Positions 50,717-61,601 of a stretch of DNA of 64,000 bases are shown piece after piece; within the stretch, counting starts at the first letter, position 1, and each line of letters starts with the position of its first letter. The translations under genes were made by a program, and so were the position numbers. Below the pieces are notes generated by a model. It was not told the origin of the DNA and made no database searches. It saw only the letters and a program-made list of their open reading frames with translations. Source of the DNA: Boseongicola aestuarii (GTDB lineage Bacteria; Pseudomonadota; Alphaproteobacteria; Rhodobacterales; Rhodobacteraceae); contig NZ_FXXQ01000002.1 of NCBI RefSeq assembly GCF_900184815.1, forward strand, positions 248,001 through 312,000, given 5' to 3'.

Positions 50717-51465
50717 GTCAGCGCGTCGAAGATAAGTTTTGTGCCGGTGAGAGTCAGCAGCACATAGGTGATCAGAAAGAACGGGCGTTCCGGGATTATT
50801 CGGTGCGCTTTCACGCCGAGCCACGCCCCAAATAGCGCGGCGGGCGCAAGGTAGAGGCCCGCCAACAGGGTTTGTGATGTGAAGATCCCCAAAATCGCGT
50901 ACGGAATGGCCTTGAAGATATTAACGGCCCAGAAGGTGATCACGGTAGTCGCCTGATAGGTTGTCTTGTTCAGGCCGCGCGCCAGAAGGTAGACCGCAAC
51001 CGGCGGCCCTCCGGCGTGGCTGACAAAGCTTGTAAAGCCGCCGATCGCGCCGGCAAACAGTCCGACGATTGGCGCAAAGGGGCGGTCGGGGATGCGGATG
51101 AGGTTCCGCGCGCGTGCAAGCTGGAAGGCGACGAAGGCCAGCGAGATCACCCCGAGAAAAATCCGCAACAAGTCGGCATCCGCTATGCGCCAGAAAAGCG
51201 CGCCGAGGGCGACGCCGGGGGCGGCTCCGAGGACAAGTAATCGGGTGTCGGACCAACTCCATTGCTTCCAGTAGGGTTTTAGTGTCGCAGCATCAATGAG
51301 CATCAAAAGGGGCAGCATTAATCCCACGGCGAGGGCCGGATCGACGATAAGCGCAAGCAAAGGTGCGGCGACAAATGCGGCGCCTGAACCAAAACCTCCC
51401 TTTGATATTCCAGCAAAAATCACTGCCGGGATCGCAATCATGAAGAATGTGGTGTCGAGGATCAT
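50713..51465 (-). CDS. TSUP family (TauE/SafE) membrane transporter, second copy in window
   Basis: 250-residue TSUP protein starting MILDTTFFMIAIPAVIFAGISKGGFGSGAAF. The first half motif GISKGGFGSGAAFVAAPLLA and the second half motif GAIGGFTSFVSHAGGPPVAVYLL are typical of the subgroup with TSFVSHAGGPP. About eight hydrophobic segments. It is divergent from mdh, with 159 bp between starts, and not closely related to the copy at 27.7 kb, which has MGVGGGF motifs. Substrate unknown. Confidence 0.85.
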   Translation of the reverse strand: MILDTTFFMIAIPAVIFAGISKGGFGSGAAFVAAPLLALIVDPALAVGLMLPLLMLIDAATLKPYWKQWSWSDTRLLVLGAAPGVALGALFWRIADADLLRIFLGVISLAFVAFQLARARNLIRIPDRPFAPIVGLFAGAIGGFTSFVSHAGGPPVAVYLLARGLNKTTYQATTVITFWAVNIFKAIPYAILGIFTSQTLLAGLYLAPAALFGAWLGVKAHRIIPERPFFLITYVLLTLTGTKLIFDALT

Positions 51466-51471
51466 CGCTGA

Positions 51472-52584
<1,113 letters not shown>

Positions 52585-52611
52585 TTGGCGTTCATGTTAG
52601 ATTTTCGGGAA

Positions 52612-52646
52612 AGCCCCGCGGCCCTAAGGGGCTGAGGGGCTTTTTT
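52612..52646 (+). terminator. Strong terminator after mdh
   Basis: AGCCCC (52612-52617) pairs with GGGGCT (52636-52641), with inner GCCC/GGGC around TAA, then six T (52641-52646). It also overlaps the end of the minus-strand fusion gene. Confidence 0.88.
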
Positions 52647-54285
52647 GTTGCAAGAGCGTGTTTGTTTCGAAGATCTGCCTGATTTCGTATACTTCCGGGG
52701 GGAATACCTCCTCGGGAGGTATGGGCCAGACGTCAGTGTGGGCGTGTTCATACAGGATGTAGTCCGGCCAAAGTGCCCTGTCAGCTTCCTCAAAAAACGG
52801 CGCGAGGCACAAAGGCTCCGCGCCTTCGATATCGACTTTGAAAACGCTGACGCGCGGCTTGATCGCGGGGGTCACAAAGCTTTTCAGAGGGCGTAACGGC
52901 ACGGTGAAGGAACCCGTGCCTTGCGCGGCAGGCAGAATCGTCGCCTGTCCTGGGTTTCCAGGGGCGGATAATTGGGCCTCGCCTTCCTTTTCTCCGAGTG
53001 CGCATCGGTGCAAGGTAACCTTCAGATGCGGGTTCAGGGCGCAGTTGCGTTCAAATTTATCAGCCATACGGGGATTTGGTTCAAATGCAATGATCGTGCT
53101 GTCAGGACTGGCCGCATCGGCCACGATAAGACTGTAAAGGCCTACATTTGCACCAATATCGTAGAAATCCACTGAGCGGTCGCGCACCAGGTCACAAATG
53201 GTGGCCATTTCTGCTTCCTCATCGGGCGCGCCTTGGCCAAGTCGGATTTCGGAGTAGTTTTCTTCGAGACCTAGCCGCATAGCGACATTGCCCAGCACAA
53301 TATCGCCTTCCAGTTCGCCGGTATCGTCGCGTGGTTTTAAGTTAGAGACATGCGACGTCTGTCCGAATACGGCCGCGACTTTCTCTGCGCTCCAAAGTCG
53401 TTTCTTTACCAATAGACCGTGCCGGCGCAGCTTTCGTTTCGAGCGATTGAAGGTCGAGACACGGCGGAAGAACGCCCGCAAGCCATCCTCGCCTCCGACG
53501 TCAAACAAATGCTGCAGGTGAGCATTAAGCGCGCGCCCGTCAACTTTTTCTGGGCGCTTGCGGGCGTCGTGGAACGCAGCTTGATAAGCGCCGCTTTTCA
53601 TGCGGTGGTGCACTTTGGACAGCCACTCGTCTTCGGAATTGCCGTGCAGGTGCAGCAGAAGCATATCCTCTTGAATTTGGCCCTCGGCGCGAGCGCTGCT
53701 GATCCAAGGAGCATGTATGGATAGCACCATTCCTTCAATATTCGTGCGTACAAAGAACTTGCCTGCAACATGGCTGAGTAGGCCCCGATTGAGAAGCGGG
53801 TATTCCTCACCGTAGGCTTCGAGCCCGACCCGCCGACCGCGCCGATCATTTGACAATGCTCGACGAAAGACCGTGGTCACAGAATCCCGTGGGTGAGCAA
53901 AGGCTTCGACTGGCAGAAGGCGCAGAACGTGGGTTTCGGGATTTGATCTGGCCAGAATCCTAGCGATGGATCCTGTTGCAGTGATCAATTCGTCGGCGTC
54001 GATATGAGTGATCCAGTCAGTCTTCGCAACGCGGTAGGCGTGGTTCGCGTTATGTTTCTGACGCGCCTGATGTGTGGAGGGACGAGCGTTTTTCCAATGA
54101 AATGAGTCGCATGAAACTGTCGTGACACGCTCCAGTGACGCGACGTCTTCCATGACTGGGTCTTCAGGATCGTCAAAATACAGGATGATTTCGTCGGCCC
54201 CGAGAATAAGGTGGTGCGCGACGAAATTGCGAACTACGTCCGCGTTCTCGTGTACCGTAGCGACAATGCTCCAAGTGGCGTTCAT
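52624..54285 (-). CDS. Fusion of GT2-like glycosyltransferase with FkbM methyltransferase
   Basis: 553-residue two-domain protein. The N-terminal ~240 residues look like the Glyco_tranf_2_4 group: TWSIVATVHENADVVRNFVAHHL, D96-A-D98 in WITHIDADEL as the metal DxD, and GKFFVRTNIEGM. The C-terminal part (from ~345) is FkbM-type SAM methyltransferase: VDFYDIGANVGLYSLIVAD, FEPNPRMADKFERN and VFKVDIEGAEPLCLAPFF. A putative glycan transfer plus O-methylation enzyme; the substrate is unknown. It is a lone gene between mdh and suc, convergent with mdh. No other polysaccharide genes are near. Confidence 0.82.
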   Translation of the reverse strand: MNATWSIVATVHENADVVRNFVAHHLILGADEIILYFDDPEDPVMEDVASLERVTTVSCDSFHWKNARPSTHQARQKHNANHAYRVAKTDWITHIDADELITATGSIARILARSNPETHVLRLLPVEAFAHPRDSVTTVFRRALSNDRRGRRVGLEAYGEEYPLLNRGLLSHVAGKFFVRTNIEGMVLSIHAPWISSARAEGQIQEDMLLLHLHGNSEDEWLSKVHHRMKSGAYQAAFHDARKRPEKVDGRALNAHLQHLFDVGGEDGLRAFFRRVSTFNRSKRKLRRHGLLVKKRLWSAEKVAAVFGQTSHVSNLKPRDDTGELEGDIVLGNVAMRLGLEENYSEIRLGQGAPDEEAEMATICDLVRDRSVDFYDIGANVGLYSLIVADAASPDSTIIAFEPNPRMADKFERNCALNPHLKVTLHRCALGEKEGEAQLSAPGNPGQATILPAAQGTGSFTVPLRPLKSFVTPAIKPRVSVFKVDIEGAEPLCLAPFFEEADRALWPDYILYEHAHTDVWPIPPEEVFPPEVYEIRQIFETNTLLQQKSPSAP

Positions 54286-54632
54286 TTGCTTGACCCTTGT
54301 TCCGTGAGCGGACCTTACGGCGCACAGGAAACCAGAACTACCGGAATCTGCTCGGTTATAGAGGCACGCGATGCGCTACTGCTTGCACGATCTTTCGTAT
54401 TGCGTGGCTGGCAGGCGGGAAAGCATTGCGTTTGAGATGGCTCTACCGGCGCATGTGAACCATTTGTCTCGCCCGCCTCAGGCGATTCTCTGATGTTTGT
54501 GATCACACGTTTTTAGCGTGTGATCACAAACATCAGGAATGTCCGTGAAAATCTCTCGAATTGCCGGTTTTCAGTATCTTTAGGTGTTTTTTCTGTGCCA
54601 TGCAGGAAAAAAGGGAACCAAGGAGGCCTCCG
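54286..54632. other. 347-bp control region between the fusion gene and sucC
   Basis: It holds the divergent promoter regions, a 200-bp stretch without recognised sites, the 47-bp operator palindrome (54490-54536) and then about 100 bp leader to the sucC ribosome-binding site. No gene seen. Confidence 0.6.
54490..54536. promoter_or_regulatory. Perfect 20-bp inverted repeat containing paired TGTGATCACA, upstream of sucC
   Basis: Arms 54490-54509 and 54517-54536 are exact complements around TTTTTAG. Each arm contains TGTGATCACA (54498-54507, 54519-54528), start to start 21 bp, spacer CGTTTTTAGCG. It lies about 100-140 bp upstream of sucC and mirrors the sdh operator. Confidence 0.85.
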
Positions 54633-55826
54633 GTGAACATCCACGAATATCAGGCGAAAGCACTTTTGCGCAGTTATGGGGCTCCGGTTTCGGACGGGCG
54701 CGCTGTCATGCGGTCCGAAGAAGCGAAAACGGCAGCGGGCGAATTGGATGGTCCACTGTGGGTCGTCAAGGCGCAGATTCACGCAGGCGGACGCGGCAAG
54801 GGCAGCTTCAAGGAAGCGGGCGCAGGCGAAGCTGGCGGGGTGCGGCTTGCACGCTCGGTCGAGGAAGCTGCCGCCGAAGCAAAGCGGATGTTGGGGCGCA
54901 CGTTGGTGACCAAGCAGACGGGGCCTGCGGGCAAGCAGGTGAACCGGATTTATATCGAAGACGGTTCGGGCATCGAGACCGAGATGTACCTGGCGCTTTT
55001 GGTGGATCGCCAAACCAGCCGCGTGAGCTTTGTGGCCTCGACCGAAGGCGGGATGGACATCGAGGAAGTGGCAGAATCCACGCCCGAGAAAATCCTGTCG
55101 TTCAGCGTTGATCCAGCAACCGGGTATCAGGCGTTCCATGGTCGCCGGATTGCATTCGAGTTGGGTCTGACGGGGTCGCAGGTCAAACAATGCGTGGCCT
55201 TGATGGGGACACTGTACAAAGTGTTCACCGAAAAAGACATGGAGATGCTGGAGATCAACCCCCTGATCGTCACGGATAAGGGCGATCTGAAGTGTCTTGA
55301 TGCGAAGATGGGTTTTGACGGCAACGCGATTTACCGTCATCCCGATATCGCCGCTTTGCGCGACGAGACCGAAGAAGACCCGAAGGAACTGGCGGCATCG
55401 AAATTCGATCTGAACTACATCGCCCTGGATGGGGAGATCGGCTGCATGGTCAACGGAGCCGGTCTGGCCATGGCGACGATGGACATCATCAAGCTTTACG
55501 GGGCCGAGCCTGCGAACTTTCTGGATGTTGGCGGTGGCGCCACGAAAGAGAAGGTGACCGAAGCATTCAAGATCATCACGTCCGATCCGCAGGTGAAAGG
55601 TATACTGGTAAACATCTTTGGCGGGATCATGCGCTGTGACGTGATCGCCGAGGGCGTTGTGTCAGCGGTGAAAGAGGTTGGCCTGAAGGTGCCCCTGGTC
55701 GTGCGTCTTGAAGGGACGAACGTCGAGAAGGGCAAGGAGATCATCAACAATTCAGGTCTGGACGTGATTGCAGCGGACAACCTGAAAGATGGCGCTCAGA
55801 AGATCGTGAAAGCGGTTAAGGGGTAA
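54633..55826 (+). CDS. sucC: Succinate-CoA ligase (ADP-forming) beta subunit
   Basis: 397-residue beta subunit. The start is a GTG at 54633 with AGGAGG six bases upstream; it gives the family N-terminus [19 protein letters not shown]-grasp features: [24 protein letters not shown], and [29 protein letters not shown] with GGGATKEKV (motifs [23 protein letters not shown]). It heads the suc operon; sucD is 1.3 kb downstream, separated by a methyltransferase and a secreted protein gene, which is unusual. Controlled by the upstream operator pair (inference). Confidence 0.96.
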   Translation: MNIHEYQAKALLRSYGAPVSDGRAVMRSEEAKTAAGELDGPLWVVKAQIHAGGRGKGSFKEAGAGEAGGVRLARSVEEAAAEAKRMLGRTLVTKQTGPAGKQVNRIYIEDGSGIETEMYLALLVDRQTSRVSFVASTEGGMDIEEVAESTPEKILSFSVDPATGYQAFHGRRIAFELGLTGSQVKQCVALMGTLYKVFTEKDMEMLEINPLIVTDKGDLKCLDAKMGFDGNAIYRHPDIAALRDETEEDPKELAASKFDLNYIALDGEIGCMVNGAGLAMATMDIIKLYGAEPANFLDVGGGATKEKVTEAFKIITSDPQVKGILVNIFGGIMRCDVIAEGVVSAVKEVGLKVPLVVRLEGTNVEKGKEIINNSGLDVIAADNLKDGAQKIVKAVKG

Positions 55827-55873
55827 GTCGGTTGTGCCGAGAGGCGTGAACCGGCTTGAGGATTGAAGGTGCT

Positions 55874-56575
55874 ATGCGACGAAACCTGAAGCGCGTATTC
55901 GAGGGCAAGGACTGGTCCGAAGGCGGCTCGCACCCCAAGTCGGGGTTCGGGTCCAGCCTGTCGTACACAGAAAACCTGCGACGCGCTTTGCCGGTTTTGT
56001 TCGAGAGGTATCAGATCAGGTCTTTCGTTGATGCGCCTTGTGGTGACTGGGCGTGGATGCAGCACGTCGACTTGGACGGCATCGACTACACCGGGCTTGA
56101 TATCTCGTCCTCGCTGATTGCGGCCAACACGGCTGCACATGTGCGTGACGGGGTGTCATTTGCTGTCGCAGATATCACGTCCGATGAGTTGCCCAGCGCG
56201 GATCTGTTCATGTGCCGCGATTGTCTGTTCCATCTGAAGTTCTGGTTACGTTGGGAGTTTTTCCGAAACTTTGAGGCATCGGGGTCGAAGTATCTTTTGA
56301 TGACCTCGAATTCAGTTGAGACGAACCGGAACGTTTCCGAGAACGGAGCGTTCCGGAAGTTCAATCCGACCAAGCCACCTTTCAATTTCCCGGAACCGAT
56401 TGAGACGATCGTGGAAACGGCAGAGTTCGATGACGCGGGCGCGATGGTGATGACTTCGCCGCGTGGTGGTCATCGCTCATTGGGGCTTTGGAGCCGTGCA
56501 CAGGTATGTGACGTGTTGAACCGTCACGATGCGACTTCGCAAGTTGCGGAAACGGAGACTCGCGTTGATGCATAG
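55874..56575 (+). CDS. Class I SAM-dependent methyltransferase inside the suc operon
   Basis: 233-residue methyltransferase-like protein. SAM motif I is SFVDAPCGDWAWM (the A-P-C-G-D variant), followed by GIDYTGLDIS and later DLFMCRDCLFHLKFW. The ATG at 55874 is used with a GAAGG site; a TTG at 55856 would add six residues. It begins 47 bp after sucC and its end overlaps the next gene by 8 bp. Substrate unknown; small DAPCGDW proteins are widespread in alphaproteobacteria and often near glycan genes. Its place between sucC and sucD may be a lineage-specific insertion. Confidence 0.8.
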   Translation: MRRNLKRVFEGKDWSEGGSHPKSGFGSSLSYTENLRRALPVLFERYQIRSFVDAPCGDWAWMQHVDLDGIDYTGLDISSSLIAANTAAHVRDGVSFAVADITSDELPSADLFMCRDCLFHLKFWLRWEFFRNFEASGSKYLLMTSNSVETNRNVSENGAFRKFNPTKPPFNFPEPIETIVETAEFDDAGAMVMTSPRGGHRSLGLWSRAQVCDVLNRHDATSQVAETETRVDA

Positions 56576-57101
56576 GCTACATATCCCTTTGGCCGCGGCC
56601 GGGACTGTTTTGGCGGTGACTTTTCTCACCGCCGGGACCGTCGACGCGCGCTCGCCCGGAACGGATGCCACGGGTGGCATGGCGGTGTTTGCGGACAATT
56701 GCTTTTCGCCGTTTCTGACGGCGGCCAAGGCGCGCCGTGCCTTCAATCTGGCCAATCTCCGGTATGATTTCTACGACCTAGATCCGTTTTCAGATGTGGA
56801 GCCTTCGCCAGCAAGTGGCAGTGTCACGCCGGGGACGGATCGCCGCTGCGAGGTCGCTTTTGACGGAGATTACGGCGCTCGGGCGGCTGAGAGGGCTGCG
56901 ACGGCCCTGGCGCAGGAAGGTATTCTGACCGAAGCCGCCCTGCCCCCGACACACGCCGACACTGCAACGGTCGGCACTGTTTTACTGGCCGCGCGCCAAC
57001 TCAATCCGCAACGAATCGCCGTTGTGCACGTGGGCACGCGCCCCGGGCCCGACGGTATCGAAACCTTTATGACTGTAGAACGGCTCCGGCCGCAACAATA
57101 G
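56568..57101 (+). CDS. Exported hypothetical protein between sucC and sucD (177 aa)
   Basis: Signal-type N-terminus [27 protein letters not shown]; cleavage likely after the DA. The mature part has two cysteines ([15 protein letters not shown]) that could form one disulfide, and ends [28 protein letters not shown]. No family recognised. The ATG overlaps the methyltransferase stop region by 8 bp and sucD follows 10 bp after the stop, so it is part of the suc transcript. Function unknown. Confidence 0.72.
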   Translation: MHRLHIPLAAAGTVLAVTFLTAGTVDARSPGTDATGGMAVFADNCFSPFLTAAKARRAFNLANLRYDFYDLDPFSDVEPSPASGSVTPGTDRRCEVAFDGDYGARAAERAATALAQEGILTEAALPPTHADTATVGTVLLAARQLNPQRIAVVHVGTRPGPDGIETFMTVERLRPQQ

Positions 57102-57111
57102 GGAACTGCAC

Positions 57112-57993
57112 ATGGCTGTCCTCGTCGACGAAAATACCAAGGTAATCTGTCAAGGCTTCACGGGCTCGCAGGGGACATTCCACTCCGAGCAGGCAATTGC
57201 CTACGGCACCAAGATGGTCGGCGGTGTGACCCCTGGCAAGGGTGGTCAAAGCCACCTTGATCTGCCGGTGTTCAACTCGTGCCACGAAGCGGTTGCCAAG
57301 ACCGGCGCGAATGCCAGCGTGATCTACGTGCCGCCGCCGTTTGCGGCTGACTCGATTTTGGAGGCATTGGACGCGGAAATTCCCCTGATTGTGGCGATCA
57401 CGGAAGGCATTCCGGTGTTGGATATGATGCGGGTGAAGCGCGCTCTGGAGAATTCGTCCTCGATCCTGATCGGGCCGAACTGTCCGGGTGTGATTACACC
57501 GGATGCCTGCAAGATCGGCATTATGCCGGGTCACATTCACAAGCGCGGCTCGGTTGGTGTTGTGTCGCGGTCGGGCACTTTGACGTATGAAGCGGTGAAG
57601 CAGACCACGGATGTGGGCTTGGGTCAGTCGACCTGCGTGGGCATCGGTGGTGACCCGATAAAGGGCACGGAGCATATTGATGTGCTTGAGTGGTTCCTGG
57701 CCGACGACGAGACCGAGAGCATCATCATGATCGGTGAGATCGGCGGTTCGGCGGAAGAGGAAGCCGCACAGTTTCTGGCCGATGAAAAGAAGCGCGGTCG
57801 CTGGAAGCCGACGGCTGGTTTCATTGCGGGTCGCACGGCGCCTCCGGGACGTCGGATGGGTCACGCGGGCGCGATTGTCGCCGGTGGCAAGGGTGGCGCG
57901 GACGATAAGATCGAAGCGATGAAGCTGGCCGGGATCGTAGTGGCCGAAAGCCCTGCGGGTCTGGGCGAGGCTGTACTGGAAGCGATTGGGTAA
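57112..57993 (+). CDS. sucD: Succinate-CoA ligase alpha subunit
   Basis: 293-residue alpha subunit. [29 protein letters not shown] is the family start with the CoA-binding [10 protein letters not shown]; the phosphorylated histidine lies in [27 protein letters not shown] and IGPNCPGVI are conserved. GGGAAC upstream. It forms the heterodimer with SucC. Its stop overlaps the start of the next secreted protein by one base. Confidence 0.97.
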   Translation: MAVLVDENTKVICQGFTGSQGTFHSEQAIAYGTKMVGGVTPGKGGQSHLDLPVFNSCHEAVAKTGANASVIYVPPPFAADSILEALDAEIPLIVAITEGIPVLDMMRVKRALENSSSILIGPNCPGVITPDACKIGIMPGHIHKRGSVGVVSRSGTLTYEAVKQTTDVGLGQSTCVGIGGDPIKGTEHIDVLEWFLADDETESIIMIGEIGGSAEEEAAQFLADEKKRGRWKPTAGFIAGRTAPPGRRMGHAGAIVAGGKGGADDKIEAMKLAGIVVAESPAGLGEAVLEAIG

Positions 57994-58607
57994 TGCGACA
58001 TCGGCATCCAGCGGTTGCAATGACCTTCGTGGCGGTGGCGATGACGTCCACCGCCGCTTTGGGTGCTGGGCAACCTCTGGATTTTGCGCAGACTTGTTTG
58101 CGCTATGAAGCTGATATCGAGACAATTGCGGACACTCTTTCCCGCGATGGCTGGAAGCAGGATGTGGATGCGGATGCGGATGCGGTGATCACTGGCCTGA
58201 TATGGATCGGCGTCACGGATTACTTCACAACCGATACGGGTGGTGAGACGCTTGAGACCATACTTGCTCTGAAGGCCAAAACGGCTGCGGCACTGGTACG
58301 CAAGAAAGATATCCCTCAGAGCAAAGGGCGGTTTCTGATGCGGGGTGAAGATGTACTGTATGTCATGTGGCGTCAGCCCGCGATTTCGATAACAGAGATC
58401 GAATGCCATGCCGCTTTGTCGGCTGACACCGTGCGGGACATGAGCTTGGATCTCGATCTGGCAAGCCGTCCCGCCTTTGATCAGGGCCCAACCGAGATTA
58501 GCAAGGATGGCCGGGTAAACGTCACACTTTTAAATGCCGAAAAGCTTGCGCCGCACACACCACCGGGCGCGGTGGTTCAAACTTATCACACGTCGCGAAA
58601 CCAATGA
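57993..58607 (+). CDS. Exported hypothetical protein between sucD and sucA (204 aa)
   Basis: ATG 57993 overlaps the sucD stop (TAATG). Signal peptide [25 protein letters not shown], mature part beginning GQPLDFAQTCLRYEADIETIADTLSRDGWK, another cysteine later (EIECHAALS). The DADADAV stretch is a short acidic run. No known family; fold looks alpha then beta. It lies in the suc transcript 24 bp before sucA. Confidence 0.72.
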   Translation: MRHRHPAVAMTFVAVAMTSTAALGAGQPLDFAQTCLRYEADIETIADTLSRDGWKQDVDADADAVITGLIWIGVTDYFTTDTGGETLETILALKAKTAAALVRKKDIPQSKGRFLMRGEDVLYVMWRQPAISITEIECHAALSADTVRDMSLDLDLASRPAFDQGPTEISKDGRVNVTLLNAEKLAPHTPPGAVVQTYHTSRNQ

Positions 58608-58631
58608 TCCATCGCCGGAAAAGGTGACCCC

Positions 58632-61595
58632 ATGACTGAACAATCTCCCAACGACATCTTCAAGGCCTCGTCCTTTTTGCAAGGCCACAACGCCGAATAC
58701 ATCGAGCAGCTCTATGCGCGCTATGCCGAGGACCCGGATGCGGTCGATGAGGCTTGGGGTGCGTTCTTCAAGGAGCTTGGCGACGCAGGCGTCGATGCGC
58801 AGGCCGAGGCGGCGGGGCCCTCATGGGCGCGCAGCGATTGGCCTCCGCAGCCGAGCGACGAGTTGACGGCGGCGCTGGATGGGCAGTGGGGAGATCTTGG
58901 GCCGCAAGCTGCTGCTGCAGCCGGAGCGAAGATTGCGGCCAAGGCGACTGAAAAGGGCGTTCCGGTCAGTGAAGACCAGATCAAGCGTGCAGTTCTGGAT
59001 TCGATCCGGGCATTGATGATCATCCGCGCCTATCGGATTCGGGGACATCTGGTGGCCGATCTTGATCCATTGGGGATGCGCGATCAGACGCCGCATCCCG
59101 AGCTTGATCCGAAGTCCTACGGGTTTTCGGAATCTGACATGGATCGCCCGATCTTCATTGATAACGTGCTGGGGCTTCAGATGGCTTCGATGCGCGAGAT
59201 CATTGCGATCGTGAATCGCACCTATTGCGGCACATTTGCGTTGCAATACATGCACATTTCGAACCCCGAGGAAGCGGCCTGGCTGAAAGAACGTATCGAG
59301 GGATACGGCAAGGAAATTGCCTTTACCCGCGAAGGGCGCAAGGCGATCCTGAACAAACTGGTCGAAGCCGAGGGCTTTGAGAAGTTCCTGCATGTGAAAT
59401 ACATGGGAACCAAGCGATTTGGTCTGGATGGCGGTGAAAGCCTGATCCCGGCGATGGAGCAAATCATCAAGCGTGGTGGTGCGCTGGGTGTTAAGGACAT
59501 CATCATCGGGATGCCGCACCGGGGCCGTCTGAGTGTTTTGGCCAATGTGATGGCCAAGCCCTACAAGGCAATCTTCAACGAATTTCAGGGCGGCTCGTTC
59601 AAGCCTGAGGATGTCGATGGGTCGGGTGATGTGAAATATCACCTCGGGGCGTCGTCGGATCGCGAGTTCGACGGCAATTCGGTGCATTTGTCGCTGACGG
59701 CCAACCCGTCACACCTTGAAGCCGTAAACCCGGTGGTGATCGGCAAGGCGCGGGCCAAGCAGGATCAGCACAACGACGAAACGCGCACCAGTGTTCTGCC
59801 GCTGTTGCTGCATGGTGATGCGGCGTTTGCAGGACAGGGCGTTGTGGCCGAGTGTTTCGGTCTGTCGGGTCTGAAGGGTCACAAGACGGGTGGCACGATC
59901 CACATCGTCGTGAACAACCAGATCGGCTTTACGACGGCTCCGCATAATTCTCGGTCGTCGCCCTATCCGACGGATATCGCCTTGATGGTAGAAGCGCCGA
60001 TCTTCCACGTAAACGGTGATGACCCCGAAGCCGTGGTGCATGCGGCCAAGGTCGCGACCGAGTTCCGTCAGAAGTTCGGCAAGGACGTGGTTCTGGATAT
60101 TTTCTGCTACCGCCGGTTTGGTCACAACGAGGGCGACGAGCCCATGTTCACCAACCCGATCATGTATCAGAAGATCAAGAAGCAGAAGACGACACTCAGC
60201 CTGTATACCGAGCGTCTTGTGCGTGACGGGTTGATCCCCGAAGGCGAGATTGAGGATATGAAGGCCGGATTTCAGGCCTATCTGAACGAGGAATTCGAAG
60301 CCGGGAAAGCCTATAAGCCGAACAAGGCGGACTGGCTGGACGGACGCTGGTCGCATCTGGACAAGATCGGCGAGAAGTATCAGCGCGGCAAGACGGCGAT
60401 CAAGCAGGCGACGTTTGACGAGATCGGCAAGGCTTTGACAACGGCCCCCAAGGGTTTGCCCATTCATCGGACGGTGGAGCGCTTGTTCGAGAACAAGGCC
60501 AAGATGTTCGAAACCGGTGAAGGTTTCGACTGGGCGACGGCCGAGGCTTTGGCTTTCGGCTCGCTCTTGACCGAGGGGTATCCGGTGCGGTTGGCGGGGC
60601 AGGATTCCACACGCGGCACATTCTCGCAGCGTCACTCCGGGATCATCAACCAGGAAACTGAGGAGCGGTATTATCCGCTGAACCACATCCGCGAAGGTCA
60701 GGCCCATTACGAAGTGATCGACTCGATGCTGTCCGAATACGCAGTGCTTGGCTTCGAGTATGGCTATTCGCTGGCCGAGCCGAACGCACTGGTTCTTTGG
60801 GAAGCCCAGTTTGGAGACTTTGCCAACGGCGCACAGATCATGTTCGATCAGTTTATCTCGTCGGGCGAGCGCAAGTGGCTCCGGATGTCGGGTCTGGTGA
60901 TGCTGTTGCCACACGGGTTTGAAGGGCAAGGCCCCGAGCACTCGTCTGCACGGCTTGAGCGGTTCCTGCAGATGTGTGCCGAGGACAACTGGATCGTGGC
61001 TAACTGCACGACCCCGGCGAACTATTTCCATCTGTTGCGCCGCCAGTTGCACCGCAGTTATCGCAAGCCTTTGGTGATCATGACGCCGAAGTCGCTTTTG
61101 CGGCACAAGATGGCCGTCTCGAAGACATCGGAATTCATCACAGGATCCAGCTTTCACCGGGTCTTGTGGGATGACGCCCAGCACGGCAATTCCGACACTG
61201 AATTGGCGGCAGATGACAAGATCAAGCGCGTCGTGATGTGTTCGGGCAAGGTCTACTTCGATCTGCTTGAGGAGCGCGATGCGCGCGGCATCGATGATGT
61301 TTATCTGATGCGCGTCGAGCAATTCTATCCGTTCCCGGCGCAATCCTTCGTCAACGAACTGAAGCGCTTTCCAAACGCCGACTACATCTGGTGCCAGGAA
61401 GAGCCGAAGAATCAAGGCGCCTGGACGTTCATGGAGCCCAACATCGAGTGGGTTCTCACGCGGATCAAGGCAAAGAACAAACGTCCGAAGTACGTGGGAC
61501 GCGCGGCGGCGGCATCGCCTGCCACGGGTCTTGCTTCGGCGCATAAGTCACAACAACAGGCGCTCGTGAACGATGCGCTGACATTGGAAGGGTAG
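58632..61595 (+). CDS. sucA: 2-oxoglutarate dehydrogenase E1 component
   Basis: 987-residue thiamin-diphosphate enzyme that decarboxylates 2-oxoglutarate. The N-terminal E2-binding segment SSFLQGHNAEYIEQLYARYAEDPDAV, then GMPHRGRLSVLANVM, the ThDP motif region AFAGQGVVAECFGLSGLKGHKTGGTIHIVVNNQIGFTT with motifs GDAAFAGQG and HIVVNNQIGFTT, and RFGHNEGDEP, are all present. Typical length. It follows a secreted protein gene by 24 bp and precedes sucB by 6 bp. Confidence 0.97.
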   Translation: MTEQSPNDIFKASSFLQGHNAEYIEQLYARYAEDPDAVDEAWGAFFKELGDAGVDAQAEAAGPSWARSDWPPQPSDELTAALDGQWGDLGPQAAAAAGAKIAAKATEKGVPVSEDQIKRAVLDSIRALMIIRAYRIRGHLVADLDPLGMRDQTPHPELDPKSYGFSESDMDRPIFIDNVLGLQMASMREIIAIVNRTYCGTFALQYMHISNPEEAAWLKERIEGYGKEIAFTREGRKAILNKLVEAEGFEKFLHVKYMGTKRFGLDGGESLIPAMEQIIKRGGALGVKDIIIGMPHRGRLSVLANVMAKPYKAIFNEFQGGSFKPEDVDGSGDVKYHLGASSDREFDGNSVHLSLTANPSHLEAVNPVVIGKARAKQDQHNDETRTSVLPLLLHGDAAFAGQGVVAECFGLSGLKGHKTGGTIHIVVNNQIGFTTAPHNSRSSPYPTDIALMVEAPIFHVNGDDPEAVVHAAKVATEFRQKFGKDVVLDIFCYRRFGHNEGDEPMFTNPIMYQKIKKQKTTLSLYTERLVRDGLIPEGEIEDMKAGFQAYLNEEFEAGKAYKPNKADWLDGRWSHLDKIGEKYQRGKTAIKQATFDEIGKALTTAPKGLPIHRTVERLFENKAKMFETGEGFDWATAEALAFGSLLTEGYPVRLAGQDSTRGTFSQRHSGIINQETEERYYPLNHIREGQAHYEVIDSMLSEYAVLGFEYGYSLAEPNALVLWEAQFGDFANGAQIMFDQFISSGERKWLRMSGLVMLLPHGFEGQGPEHSSARLERFLQMCAEDNWIVANCTTPANYFHLLRRQLHRSYRKPLVIMTPKSLLRHKMAVSKTSEFITGSSFHRVLWDDAQHGNSDTELAADDKIKRVVMCSGKVYFDLLEERDARGIDDVYLMRVEQFYPFPAQSFVNELKRFPNADYIWCQEEPKNQGAWTFMEPNIEWVLTRIKAKNKRPKYVGRAAAASPATGLASAHKSQQQALVNDALTLEG

Positions 61596-61601
61596 TCCGA
61601 A

